A stretch of DNA of 52,206 nt, from the NCBI GenBank assembly GCA_009838625.1, contig VXRG01000185.1:53873-106078 (forward strand). The letters are read 5' to 3'. Positions 35,709-44,495 of the stretch are shown here, piece after piece. Position 1 is the stretch's first letter. Each line of letters begins with the position of its first letter. This DNA is from Caldilineaceae bacterium SB0664_bin_27. Lineage in GTDB: Bacteria > Chloroflexota > Anaerolineae > Caldilineales > Caldilineaceae. A program made the translations under genes and the position numbers. Below the pieces are notes generated by a model. It searched no databases and had not been told where the DNA came from. It saw nothing but the letters and a program-made list of their open reading frames with translations.

Positions 35709-36662
35709 ATGAAGTCGCAACTGGGTGGAATCATGGTGCAGAACATTTCGAATGCAGGAAACATACAGTCAGGAAGCAGGTCGCAACCGGCCGCTCAGGG
35801 GCAGGCAAGTCGTAGCAGCACATTCCTGCACTCTCTCGCTTTTGTCATCGGCTTTGGTGCCATTTTCACGCTGCTCGGCTCCGCCGCCGGCCTTCTGGGA
35901 CAGAACCTGAACAACTATCTGCCTCTCATCCAGCGGATCGGCGCGGTTCTGTTAGCGGTTTTCGGGCTGACGACTCTCGGTATTATCGGCTGGATCGTTA
36001 ATCGGATTCGGGCAAACGAGCGACTCATCGCCAATCCGGCCGTGGCCGCGCTTGTAGATATTCTGGGCTTTCTCAACGCGCTGATGTACACCGAGAGGCG
36101 CGTGACCGAACTGCACAAAGTCAAACGGGGTTGGGGATATCTCAGCAGCGCGCTGATGGGTGTGAGCTTCAGTGCAGGCTGGGTTCCCTGTGTCGGACCG
36201 ATCCTTGCCAGCATCCTGTTTCTGGCGAGCGATAGCGCCACCGTACTCCAGGGCGCGCTTCTCTTGGCCATCTATAGCCTGGGGCTGGGCTTGCCATTCT
36301 TGCTGACCGGCGCCGCGTTCGGCAGGGCAACTCAGATCCTCCGCCGGCTTAACCGCCACGCCAACATCGTCAGCCTGGTCAGCGGCCTCTTTCTGCTCTA
36401 CGTGGCCTGGCTTCTCTGGGCCGACCAGCTGACAATGCTCACGACTCAGTTTGCCTTCCTGAATCAGTGGGTCTTTCTCCTGGAGGACACGCTCTCGTCC
36501 ACGGTGGGGGTCAATGCCGCCTTTAGTGCCGGGGCGCTGAGCGCCGCCCCCTTGGCCTTTTTGGCCGGCATCATCAGTTTCATCAGTCCCTGCGTTCTGC
36601 CCCTGATTCCGGCCTATATCGGTTATCTGAGTGGCGCCGCCCTGTCCGGGGGCCGGAGCTGA
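35709..36662 (+). CDS. ccdA: CcdA/DsbD-type thiol transporter with permuted membrane segment order
   Basis: 317 aa, AGAGGG before the ATG. It carries electrons across the membrane to reduce the thioredoxin encoded next. In ordinary CcdA the segment with SPCVLPLIPAY is the first helix; here the protein begins with a polar stretch (1-36), then what is normally helix 2 (THE region FLHSLAFVIGFG, 39-62), helix 3 (70-98), helix 4 with the second redox cysteine (GWVPCVGP, Cys161), helices 5 and 6 (180-245), and ends with AFLAGIISFISPCVLPLIPA (Cys295). Both redox cysteines are kept. No sequence for a first helix exists in the 117 bp upstream. Because both ends of CcdA are predicted on the same side, such a permutation keeps the topology. 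Confidence 0.85.
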   Translation: MKSQLGGIMVQNISNAGNIQSGSRSQPAAQGQASRSSTFLHSLAFVIGFGAIFTLLGSAAGLLGQNLNNYLPLIQRIGAVLLAVFGLTTLGIIGWIVNRIRANERLIANPAVAALVDILGFLNALMYTERRVTELHKVKRGWGYLSSALMGVSFSAGWVPCVGPILASILFLASDSATVLQGALLLAIYSLGLGLPFLLTGAAFGRATQILRRLNRHANIVSLVSGLFLLYVAWLLWADQLTMLTTQFAFLNQWVFLLEDTLSSTVGVNAAFSAGALSAAPLAFLAGIISFISPCVLPLIPAYIGYLSGAALSGGRS

Positions 36663-36680
36663 GAGCAGGAGAAGATCACA

Positions 36681-37289
36681 ATGAAGTGGCAGTTACATCT
36701 GGCTCGGTGGATCGTTGCTCCTTTGGTTATTGCTGCGGTCGCCGTCTCCGCTTGCGCTGCGGCCTCCCCGAGCGGCAGCGCGCCTGATGAATTCACCCCC
36801 ACGCCTCTGGAACAGTTCCCCAACGAATTGGGCGGTGGATTCCCCGAGGCCGACCTCGTCCAGGAGGGCAGTCCGGATATTGGAGAAATCGCGCCAAACT
36901 TCGCGTTCTTCCTCGCAGACGGCCGGGGCGCGGATCTCGCCTCCCTGCAGGGAAGGCCCGTAGTCCTGAACTTCTGGGCCACCTGGTGCGGCCCTTGCAG
37001 GGCCGAGATGCCTGACCTGGTAGCGCTACAAGAAAGCGATCCGGACCTGGTCGTTCTTGAGGTCAACGTAGGGGAAGAGCTGCCGGCGGTCGAAAAATTC
37101 GCCGCAGAATTCGGCATGAACATGACAGTCGTTCTGGATCAGGAGGAACTCATCCGCCGGGCCTACGAAGTTCGCAACATGCCAACCACAGTCTTTATCA
37201 GGGCAGATGGCACTGTCGGTGCTCGCTGGTCCGGCTTTCTCGCCGGTGAGCAGCTGCATGCCTTCGTTGAGCAGATCAAAACCCAGTGA
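36681..37289 (+). CDS. TlpA/ResA/CcmG-type thioredoxin lipoprotein
   Basis: 202 aa, AGGAG before the ATG. Lipoprotein signal (VAVSAC, Cys25). Thioredoxin-like domain about 65-200 with active site WATWCGPCRAEMP and the cis-Pro region NMPTTVFI. This group keeps apocytochrome CxxCH cysteines reduced; the adjacent CcdA would be its electron source. 18 bp after ccdA. Confidence 0.92.
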   Translation: MKWQLHLARWIVAPLVIAAVAVSACAAASPSGSAPDEFTPTPLEQFPNELGGGFPEADLVQEGSPDIGEIAPNFAFFLADGRGADLASLQGRPVVLNFWATWCGPCRAEMPDLVALQESDPDLVVLEVNVGEELPAVEKFAAEFGMNMTVVLDQEELIRRAYEVRNMPTTVFIRADGTVGARWSGFLAGEQLHAFVEQIKTQ

Positions 37290-37298
37290 GCGGCCGAA

Positions 37299-37574
37299 AT
37301 GCGGGTCATACTGTTTACCAAGAAAGATTGCCAGCTCTGCGATGCAATCAAATATGAACTCCTGGACCTGCAGTCTGAATATGGGTTTGCTTTGAAGGAG
37401 AAGTTCGTAGAAACTGATCAGGACGTTGGGGAAGACGAAGGGACGCCAGTACCGTTCATTCACATTGAGCGAGACGGCCGGGACATTCTCCACTTGGAGT
37501 ATCCCGTCAGGCAAGTTGAACTACGCCGTGCCATTCACATCGAGATGAAGCGCAGGGCGGACCGGGAAGGATGA
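37299..37574 (+). CDS. Glutaredoxin-like protein (DUF836)
   Basis: 91 aa with CQLC near the N-terminus (FTKKDCQLCDAIKYEL) and TPVPFIHIERDG, the cis-Pro strand of the thioredoxin fold. Small cytoplasmic redox protein; partner unknown. It starts 9 bp after the thioredoxin gene and overlaps the next gene by 4 bp. Confidence 0.85.
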   Translation: MRVILFTKKDCQLCDAIKYELLDLQSEYGFALKEKFVETDQDVGEDEGTPVPFIHIERDGRDILHLEYPVRQVELRRAIHIEMKRRADREG

Positions 37575-38239
37575 GCCAGCCAGTGGACTTGAGCGGCGGC
37601 GAGCAGGTGGAGGGCCGTGTTCAGAAGGAAGTCGCCCGCCGCGTGGACGGCGCAGTACTTTGGATAGCGCGGCACTGGCTTGCTCTCTTCAATGCGCTGG
37701 TCGCCCTGTACCTCCTGTTGCCGTTCCTGGCGCCTGTGCTCGCAGATGCAGGACTTTCCAGGCCGGCGTCCCTGATCTACTCCGTTTACTCAGCTACCTG
37801 TCACCAGCTCCCGGAACGCAGTTACTTCCTCTTTGGCGAGCAGCCCTTCTACAGCCTCTCAACTTTGGAAAAGGGCGGTCTACCCGAGGACCAGGGGCTA
37901 TTCCAGCGCCGAGCATACCGCGGCAACGAGTCCGCCGGATACAAGGTTGCGGTCTGTCAGCGCGATGTGGCCATCTACGGGTCGGTTATGCTGGCCGGCC
38001 TCCTTTTTGGCATGCTGCGCGGACGCGTACGCGGGATTGGGCTGAAGATCTACCTGCTGTTGCTTATTCCCATAGCCCTCGACGGCCTAAGTCAGCTGTT
38101 CGGTCTGCGCGAGAGCAACTGGTGGCTGCGCACCTTTACCGGCGCCCTGTTCGGGGGCGCCTCCGTCTGGCTTGCATACCCCTATATAGAAGCGGCAATG
38201 CGGGACGTGGTGCGTTCGGAGGAGATGCGCCTGAGGTAG
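37571..38239 (+). CDS. DUF2085 membrane protein
   Basis: 222 aa, about four membrane segments. The family signature is SATCHQLPERSYFLFGEQ (about 73-90) and the later VCQRDVAIYGSVMLAG; the conserved Cys and His in these motifs could bind a metal. Function unknown. Last gene of the ccm operon. Confidence 0.85.
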   Translation: MSQPVDLSGGEQVEGRVQKEVARRVDGAVLWIARHWLALFNALVALYLLLPFLAPVLADAGLSRPASLIYSVYSATCHQLPERSYFLFGEQPFYSLSTLEKGGLPEDQGLFQRRAYRGNESAGYKVAVCQRDVAIYGSVMLAGLLFGMLRGRVRGIGLKIYLLLLIPIALDGLSQLFGLRESNWWLRTFTGALFGGASVWLAYPYIEAAMRDVVRSEEMRLR

Positions 38240-38355
38240 ACTGGTTACAGTCGACCGGAAGAGAGGCAGTACAGGGAACATCCCCAACGTTTACCTCAGA
38301 TGGTCACTCTTCCAAAAGCTGAAGTCGGGGACGTCTCCCCCTCCTGCCTTTGACC

Positions 38356-39303
38356 TCAATAATTGGCAATCAGCAATTCGGTGATAGGGCCTCGTTTCGC
38401 CCCATTGCTGTTGATCCTGCGGCTCGCCGAAACTTTGTGTATGCTGAACCCTGCATAAAGATCGTGAAAGAAGCTGTCATGCGGATTCTCGTTTTGCGGA
38501 TCGGAATTGCTAAGCATCAGTTTGGCGCCAGCATTTCCGAGCTCCTGATAGAAAAGCGCCAGCCGCCTCTGTTCACCGTCATCAAATGGACTCATGTAGA
38601 ATGAGTTGAAGTTCGCGGTCTTACTGATCGGGCGGTATGGCGGATCCATGTAGACGAAGGTGTTCTCGTCCACGAAGCTTCTACATGAGGTGAAGTCCCC
38701 AAATCGAATCTCCGTATTCTGAAGTGAATGAGACACTGAACGCAAATTCGCGGCGTCGCATATTCCAGGGTTGCGGTAGTTGCCGTGTGGAACGTTGAAC
38801 TCGCCCTGCGAATTGACCCTGTACAAGCCATTGAAACAGGTGCGATTCAGAAAGATCAGACGAGCGACGTGTGCCGTATGGTCCTCGACTGCCGCGCCCC
38901 GACCCGGGGAACGTTCGTGATTGAACAGCTCCCTTGTCTCGTAGTAGAACTGCCTGCGCCCTTCTGAATCCAGGACTATGTAACGGCGCTCTATCTCCTC
39001 CAGACTATCAATCAGTAGCTTGACCTGCTCTTTGATCGTGCGATATGCAAGGACAAGGTCTTCATTCATGTCCGAGATGTAGAATTCGCGCACATTGAAA
39101 TGGTTTGCGATCTGAAAGAAGACAGCGCCCCCACCGATGAAGGGTTCGGCATACTTTGTAAGGCCTCCTTCCCACAGGCCGGCTGGCAAACGCTGTCCGA
39201 TCTGTCCCAGCAGTTGCCCTTTCCCGCCAGCCCACTTGAGAAAAGGTTTGGCCCTCTTGCCTTCCTTAGGCGCAAAAGGAAACTGTAACTGTTTAGGATG
39301 CAT
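38356..39303 (-). CDS. dam: DNA adenine methylase (Dam/D12 class)
   Basis: 315 aa from the ATG at 39303 (a GTG at 39360 gives 334 aa; neither has a clear ribosome site). N-terminal FLKWAGGKGQLL and EPFIGGGAVFF form the S-adenosylmethionine site; catalytic DPPY at 220-223 (VYMDPPYRPIS). Transfers methyl to adenine N6 in a short site, GATC in the best-known members. No restriction enzyme gene is adjacent, so it appears to be an orphan methylase. Converges with the DUF2085 gene. Confidence 0.92.
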   Translation of the reverse strand: MHPKQLQFPFAPKEGKRAKPFLKWAGGKGQLLGQIGQRLPAGLWEGGLTKYAEPFIGGGAVFFQIANHFNVREFYISDMNEDLVLAYRTIKEQVKLLIDSLEEIERRYIVLDSEGRRQFYYETRELFNHERSPGRGAAVEDHTAHVARLIFLNRTCFNGLYRVNSQGEFNVPHGNYRNPGICDAANLRSVSHSLQNTEIRFGDFTSCRSFVDENTFVYMDPPYRPISKTANFNSFYMSPFDDGEQRRLALFYQELGNAGAKLMLSNSDPQNENPHDSFFHDLYAGFSIHKVSASRRINSNGAKRGPITELLIANY

Positions 39304-39395
39304 TCCAAACGTGCCTGGATGTAATCTGGATGAGGGGTGAGCTTTTTTCCATTCTCCCACACTCGATCGTCCATTTCAACAGCTTCTGGCGGACC

Positions 39396-41564
39396 TTATG
39401 TGGGGTTCACCGTCACTTCATCGCTCATGACCCGCCCTTCTTCCACCACCAGTGCGATTCCTCCGCCTTCAAGCATGCCGTCGCTCACGTCAAATAGGGG
39501 CTCTTCCAGGTTGTCGATGCAGCCCACCAGCCGGTCCCCCTCCACTCGTAGTGCAAAGGTGTGTCTTTCACCGTAATCCCAGGGAAAGTCTGCTTCGGCC
39601 AGAACAGTGTCTCCATCCAGGGCCCGCACAATCCGGGCAACACCGCGTCCTTCCTCCGAACGACTGAGCAACAAGGCGTAGTAACGTCGCATCCCCTGTA
39701 CTCTTGCCGCGATGCCGGCCGCATGGCACAAGTGAAGTGTGATTTCCGACTTCACCTCGTAGGCGCGCCACTCTCTTGTTCCCGTCGACAGAATGCCGCG
39801 GCCCCTGTTCTGTACAAGCCGGAACGATTCAGGCCACCAGAAGTCGTAGATGTCCACGCCGTTGACCCAGGCTCGCCTCCACATCTGCGGGATGGACTCC
39901 CCCAGGCGCCGTCTATCGAGAGGCGCGTCCGGACGTTTAAACGTTACATCGGGTTCGCCTTCCCAGGTGAGGTAGTCCAGATAGATCGTGCCCTGTGTCC
40001 GTTCATCGCTCTGGACGGCAACCCCGATTTCGGCAATTGGCTCATTCCCTTCCCCACCCACAGTCCAGCTGAATGTATGACTTCCGCCCGGCTCGACCCT
40101 TTGGGATGGCCCGCACTCAATGGTTAGCTCGTCGTCTTGCGACCGGTAGCGGCGCAGGTATAGATTGACGTCCACGGCCCGCTCATTGCCGGCATCCGCC
40201 TCTATCGCGGCTGAAACCGTCTGTCCGGGATAGATTGAGGGAGAGGCCAGCAGGCCGTATCCCCGCTGCTCGAAGTAGACGGCCGTCTCTTTGGAGGGGA
40301 TAAAGGTGTGTGTAGCGGCTCGGGCCGGGCGCCCGGTTGCCACACCGTCGAATTTGAGCGCAAGGCTGCGGTCGCCCGACCGGCTGTGACCGCCCGTGTT
40401 CTCCAGGGTCAGAGTGCCGCGGCTGTCTACGCTTTCGTCGGCCATGAAACCCTGCACTGAGCCGGGCAGCTCAAAATGGTAGCGCGCGCCGTCCTTGGGG
40501 GGGTGAACCGGCGCCTGCGACATGGCGCGACCGATGCTGGCCACGTGTAGGCTTTCAGTAACGGCGTCGGTTACGGCCCTTCCACCGTCGGCAGTTGGCA
40601 GATAGAGGCGGTCTGACAGCGGCCCGCGGAAATCGGGGCCGTCCTCAAGCCCTTCCAGCCCGTTCTTGATCCCCAACAGGCAGCCGACATTCCCGGAATT
40701 GCAGTCCGTATCCCAGCCGCTCGTATTGACGATCATCAGCGACTTCTGGAAGCTGTCGTCTCCGTGAAGCAGGGCGTGAATGATCAGGGCGTGATTGGGG
40801 ACCATGTGGCAGTTTCCGCCATACTTGTCGTAGCCAAAATTGGCTGCGATCTCCTCTCGAGTTGCCCTCCAGTCATCTCCGTGGCGGGCGTGCCACTCGC
40901 GAATCTGGCTGATCATTGCCCGTATGAGGGAGTTCTCGGGAATGACCGACAGACCGGTATCGATCAACGCCTGAATGTCCGATTCGACAAAGGCTTGAGC
41001 CTCCATGGCCGCCAGCACCTGCGCCCCGTGAATGGCAACGCCGTCGTGAGAGACGCTGGCCGCTCGCCTCGCCAGCTCGGCGGCAAGCTCCGGGTCGCCA
41101 GGGGCAACCATAGCCCACCCATCGATGAAAATCTGGGCCCCGATCTGTTCAGCTACGACTTGACCGTTCAGAGCCATTGAACCGCTTTCGGGAGCAGGAG
41201 TGCCCTCTTTGAGGCGTAGGTAGGCGGTGTGTTCCGTGGAGTTACCCATCCCTCCCCACCACAGGATCGTACGCTCTTCAATGATGTAGTTCAGCCAGCT
41301 CTGACCGATCTGCGCGGCCGTGATCGCCCGGCTGTTTCCATAGTCGGGTAAGGCGCGCAGAAAAGTAAATGTACCGGAGATGTCATCGTCTGTAACGATG
41401 AGCGGCACGTCCAGGTGCTCGTGTACGTAGTAGTTGATCTCGCCGAACTGGTCGTTCAGCATCTCATATGTCCAGCCCTCGAAGGGGCGGCCCAGGTAGA
41501 CGCCAATCAACTTGCCCAGTACGCCGGCGTAAACTCTCTCTGTATAGTCACTTGGAATGGACAT
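39396..41564 (-). CDS. ADP-ribosylglycohydrolase family protein with C-terminal beta domains
   Basis: 722 aa from the ATG at 41564, chosen for GGGAG upstream and because it begins right at the conserved domain (DYTERVYAGVLGKLIGVYLG). Residues about 5-370 are the all-helical DraG-type domain with metal sites TDDDISGTF (58-66) and GWDTDCNSGNVGCLLG. The rest holds a beta-sandwich (about 460-570) and a LamG-like end (about 620-720). Typical family proteins are about 300-350 aa. Members remove ADP-ribose from proteins or act on other glycosides; the carbohydrate-binding-like tail favours a sugar substrate. Cytoplasmic, no signal peptide. Confidence 0.87.
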   Translation of the reverse strand: MSIPSDYTERVYAGVLGKLIGVYLGRPFEGWTYEMLNDQFGEINYYVHEHLDVPLIVTDDDISGTFTFLRALPDYGNSRAITAAQIGQSWLNYIIEERTILWWGGMGNSTEHTAYLRLKEGTPAPESGSMALNGQVVAEQIGAQIFIDGWAMVAPGDPELAAELARRAASVSHDGVAIHGAQVLAAMEAQAFVESDIQALIDTGLSVIPENSLIRAMISQIREWHARHGDDWRATREEIAANFGYDKYGGNCHMVPNHALIIHALLHGDDSFQKSLMIVNTSGWDTDCNSGNVGCLLGIKNGLEGLEDGPDFRGPLSDRLYLPTADGGRAVTDAVTESLHVASIGRAMSQAPVHPPKDGARYHFELPGSVQGFMADESVDSRGTLTLENTGGHSRSGDRSLALKFDGVATGRPARAATHTFIPSKETAVYFEQRGYGLLASPSIYPGQTVSAAIEADAGNERAVDVNLYLRRYRSQDDELTIECGPSQRVEPGGSHTFSWTVGGEGNEPIAEIGVAVQSDERTQGTIYLDYLTWEGEPDVTFKRPDAPLDRRRLGESIPQMWRRAWVNGVDIYDFWWPESFRLVQNRGRGILSTGTREWRAYEVKSEITLHLCHAAGIAARVQGMRRYYALLLSRSEEGRGVARIVRALDGDTVLAEADFPWDYGERHTFALRVEGDRLVGCIDNLEEPLFDVSDGMLEGGGIALVVEEGRVMSDEVTVNPT

Positions 41565-41662
41565 CTGTCTGCTCCCGGATCGCGTGTGATTCTCTCGCAA
41601 GTAGCGCTTGCGGACGATTTCATTGCATCTGATGCCGAGTCTCGTCTGGCGGACCAACTGCT

Positions 41663-43537
41663 CTATTCACAGAAGGGCAACTGAGTCTCCGATAGGTCAC
41701 TGCTGCTGACCTGTTTGAGCGTCTGGGGAAGACACCCGTCGAACGAGTTTCCGGCAAGGCGCAGCGTCCGCAAATTGACGATTGCTCCAATTTCCTCGGG
41801 AACTGCTCCCGACAGTTCATTGTCGCCGAGTCCCAGCTCCCTTAGACTCGTCATTTCTCCAAGCTCAGCAGGAATCTCCCCACTCAGCTGGTTGCCGTCG
41901 AGCAGAAGAGCCCGCAAATCATCCAGCGCGCCCAGTTTCCCTGGTATTCCGCCGGTCAGCCTGTTCGATGCGAGGCTCAGTTGCCTGAGGTTATCCAGCG
42001 CGCTCAGTTCGGATGGAATCAGTCCCGTCAGTTCATTGTCGTTCAGACGCAACTCTTTCAAGTCATGTAGGCCTCCCAGCGCCGAAGGGATTTCTCCCGT
42101 CAACTGGTTTCCGTCCAGGCGAAGCCAGTGCAGTTTGGCTAGTGCACCCATTTCATCGGGAATCCCACCTGTAAGCAGGTTGCTGTGAAGATTCAGCCTT
42201 TCCAGGTCCGCCAGCCTACCCAAACCGCCCGGAATCGCTCCGGTCAACTGGTTTCCCTGTAGGTCCAGGGCCTCCAGGAAAGAGAAGTTGCTTAGCTCCG
42301 TCGGTATCTCGCCTGTCAACCTGTTGTGTGCCAGCCCCAGCTCCCGCAATCTGTTGAGGCCGGTGAGCTCGATCGGAATCCCGCCCTCAAGCCGGTTGTC
42401 GTTGAGCCGGAGCCACTCCAGACTGGAAAGCGCGCTGAGCTCAACCGGTATGGGACCGGAAAGCCTGTTGTCGGACAGTTCAAGCTCACGCAACCTTGCC
42501 AGCTTGCTCAGCTCGGTTGGAATCGGCCCTGTAAGGCCGTTGCCGTCAAGTCGCAGCCACTCCATGTTGGTGAGGGCGCCCAACTCGGCAGGAATCGCTC
42601 CGGAAAGATCATTGTTGAAGAGATGCAGCCATTCCAGATTGGCGAGATTGCCTAGTTCAGGCGGAATAACTCCGCTGAGGTGGTTCTCCTGAAGGCCCAA
42701 CCCCTCCAGATTCTGAAGCAAGCCCAATTCTGACGGGATCTCACCTTCCAAATGGTTGCCGTCGAGACGAAACCACTCCACACTTGCAAGTCCACCAAGC
42801 TCAGCAGGAATCCTACCTGTCAACTGGTTCCCGTAAAGGCCCAGCCCTACCAGGTTGACAAGCTCGCCGAGTGTCGCCGGAATCGTACCTGTCAGACGGT
42901 TGCCATCCAGTCGCAGCCATTCCAGCTCGGAAAGCGCTCCGAGTTGACTCGGTATAGTTCCCGTCAGATGATTCTCGTGCAGACCCAGCCCTTGCAAAGC
43001 AGCGAGCGCGCCCAACTCAGCCGGAATCTCTCCGGTCAGCCGGTTGTCATACAGCCAAAGCCACTCAAGATTGGTCAGCTTGCCAAACTCGGCTGGAATC
43101 TCGCCCGAAAGACGGTTTCCATGAAGCCAGAGTCCCTCCAGGCTGGAGAGCGAACCCAGCGAAGGCGACAGTTTCCCCGTCAGTCCTCTGCCATCCAGCC
43201 GCACCTCCGTCACCCGAGGCGGCGCCTCCTCGGTATCGATGCCAACACCGTCCCATTCCTCCATCGGGAGCTGCGCGCTCCAATTCAGCGACACCTCCCC
43301 GGCCAGCTCTTCTCTGACTCCCAGCAGAGTTGCGCAGTCTCCAACGAGGTCGGCGTTCTCGTGCGGGTCCGTTACGGCGATGCCGTTGGAACACAATGCA
43401 GTCTCCAGTTGGCCGCCTGTGAAATCGCATCCGGTAACCAGAAAGGAAGCCAGCGCCGCCAGAAGAACTGCCTTGACAGACTTGGCGAACAGATTGACTC
43501 TGGTGAAAGTGTTTGCGGGTCCCTGTACTTCGCGCAT
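41663..43537 (-). CDS. Leucine-rich-repeat lipoprotein (plant-type LRR)
   Basis: 624 aa. Lipoprotein signal with LVTGC (Cys37). A cap region (about 45-108; LNWSAQLPMEEWDGVGI) resembles the start of plant LRR receptor ectodomains. Then 21 repeats of exactly 24 aa (109-612) of type LxxLxLxxNxLTGxIPxELG. Such solenoids bind proteins or peptides; here exposed on the cell surface. The ligand is unknown. AAGGTG precedes the start. Separated by 98 bp from the downstream ADP-ribosylglycohydrolase gene. Confidence 0.9.
   Translation of the reverse strand: MREVQGPANTFTRVNLFAKSVKAVLLAALASFLVTGCDFTGGQLETALCSNGIAVTDPHENADLVGDCATLLGVREELAGEVSLNWSAQLPMEEWDGVGIDTEEAPPRVTEVRLDGRGLTGKLSPSLGSLSSLEGLWLHGNRLSGEIPAEFGKLTNLEWLWLYDNRLTGEIPAELGALAALQGLGLHENHLTGTIPSQLGALSELEWLRLDGNRLTGTIPATLGELVNLVGLGLYGNQLTGRIPAELGGLASVEWFRLDGNHLEGEIPSELGLLQNLEGLGLQENHLSGVIPPELGNLANLEWLHLFNNDLSGAIPAELGALTNMEWLRLDGNGLTGPIPTELSKLARLRELELSDNRLSGPIPVELSALSSLEWLRLNDNRLEGGIPIELTGLNRLRELGLAHNRLTGEIPTELSNFSFLEALDLQGNQLTGAIPGGLGRLADLERLNLHSNLLTGGIPDEMGALAKLHWLRLDGNQLTGEIPSALGGLHDLKELRLNDNELTGLIPSELSALDNLRQLSLASNRLTGGIPGKLGALDDLRALLLDGNQLSGEIPAELGEMTSLRELGLGDNELSGAVPEEIGAIVNLRTLRLAGNSFDGCLPQTLKQVSSSDLSETQLPFCE
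41702..43213 (-). repeat. 21 tandem 72-bp LRR coding repeats
   Basis: Each 72-bp unit encodes one 24-aa LRR. Units are diverged at DNA level but in strict phase; alternating units (LEWLRLDGN / LxGLGLxEN) suggest expansion by two-unit blocks. Confidence 0.85.
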
Positions 43538-43739
43538 TGAGGCACCTTCTCGTTTGCTGGAAAGGAGAAAAGAAAAACCTGGTCCGTGAGCGAGTTCATG
43601 CAGTCGCCATCGTGGACTGGTGAGCCTGCCTCTCTCGAGTCAAGACTCTTGCTGGAAACTCCTGTACCGCCTTGCAGGCTGTCGTGATTGTGCCTGACTG
43701 TTTCGGCTCGGTAGTTTGTGCTTTCCGGAGGTGAGGAAT

Positions 43740-44495
43740 CTAATCGAAGTCAGGCCAGTAAAACTCTCGCTTGGTTGGATCATCGTAGCCGTCCATCCAT
43801 GAATTCCTGAGTCCAGGCGTACTGATGGCCGCCTCCACGATAGCTCGATTGAAGTCGCCCACCAACTCATGCTGCAGATATTCGCCGACAGGCATCCACA
43901 GGCACTCGTCAATCTCCCAGTCGTCCCTTTCGATTTCATGGGTCAGCGGCGAGAGCCGGCAGATGAAATAGATGTCCGACTTGCCGTAGCGGTACCCATG
44001 CCAGTGACGCCAGCAGATCACGGCATCGAACTTTGTCTCGACTCCGGTCTCTTCGAGAACCTCCCGCACAGCTGCCGTCGCCAGGTGCTCGCCGGGATGG
44101 AGGGCGCCGCCAGGCAGCTTATAGTAGGGCCGGGACGAACTGCGATGCCGTTCCGATACAACCAGGAGCTCCTGGCGCTCATTGATTACCACCCCGCCCG
44201 CGCCAATGTAATGGGTCGCGTACCCGGGAACCAGGGCATCCTCCTGCAGTCTGCGAACGAGTAGTACATAGTTTGGTTCGGTGTGGTGGAACTCAAATCC
44301 GGCCGCTGTGGAGATTGGAATGAAGGCGGCCTGTTCGATTGGCAGGTGAAGCCAGACGAGAAATCGACCGTCTTGAATCCACTTCACCAGAGAAGAGGCG
44401 AGACTAGTCTCGAAGACTGCAATTTCTGTAGGCAAGTCTTCAGAGTTGATTTCTATGCCGTTGAACCGGTTGACGGCATGTGGCAGGATCTTCAT
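43740..44495 (-). CDS. Nudix hydrolase
   Basis: 251 aa. Residues 1-95 form an N-terminal domain like that of NUDT6-type proteins (IPISTAAGFEFHHTEPNYVLL); 96-240 is the Nudix fold. Nudix box at 130-152 fits Gx5Ex7REUxEExGU exactly (G130, E136, R144-E145, E148-E149, G151). It cleaves nucleoside-diphosphate-linked compounds; substrate unknown. A promoter-like site lies about 200 bp upstream. Confidence 0.9.
   Translation of the reverse strand: MKILPHAVNRFNGIEINSEDLPTEIAVFETSLASSLVKWIQDGRFLVWLHLPIEQAAFIPISTAAGFEFHHTEPNYVLLVRRLQEDALVPGYATHYIGAGGVVINERQELLVVSERHRSSSRPYYKLPGGALHPGEHLATAAVREVLEETGVETKFDAVICWRHWHGYRYGKSDIYFICRLSPLTHEIERDDWEIDECLWMPVGEYLQHELVGDFNRAIVEAAISTPGLRNSWMDGYDDPTKREFYWPDFD

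Noticed and set aside
41702..43213. Array-like repeats as CRISPR
   Set aside because: The 72-bp units are diverged, have no spacers and encode LRRs in one open frame.
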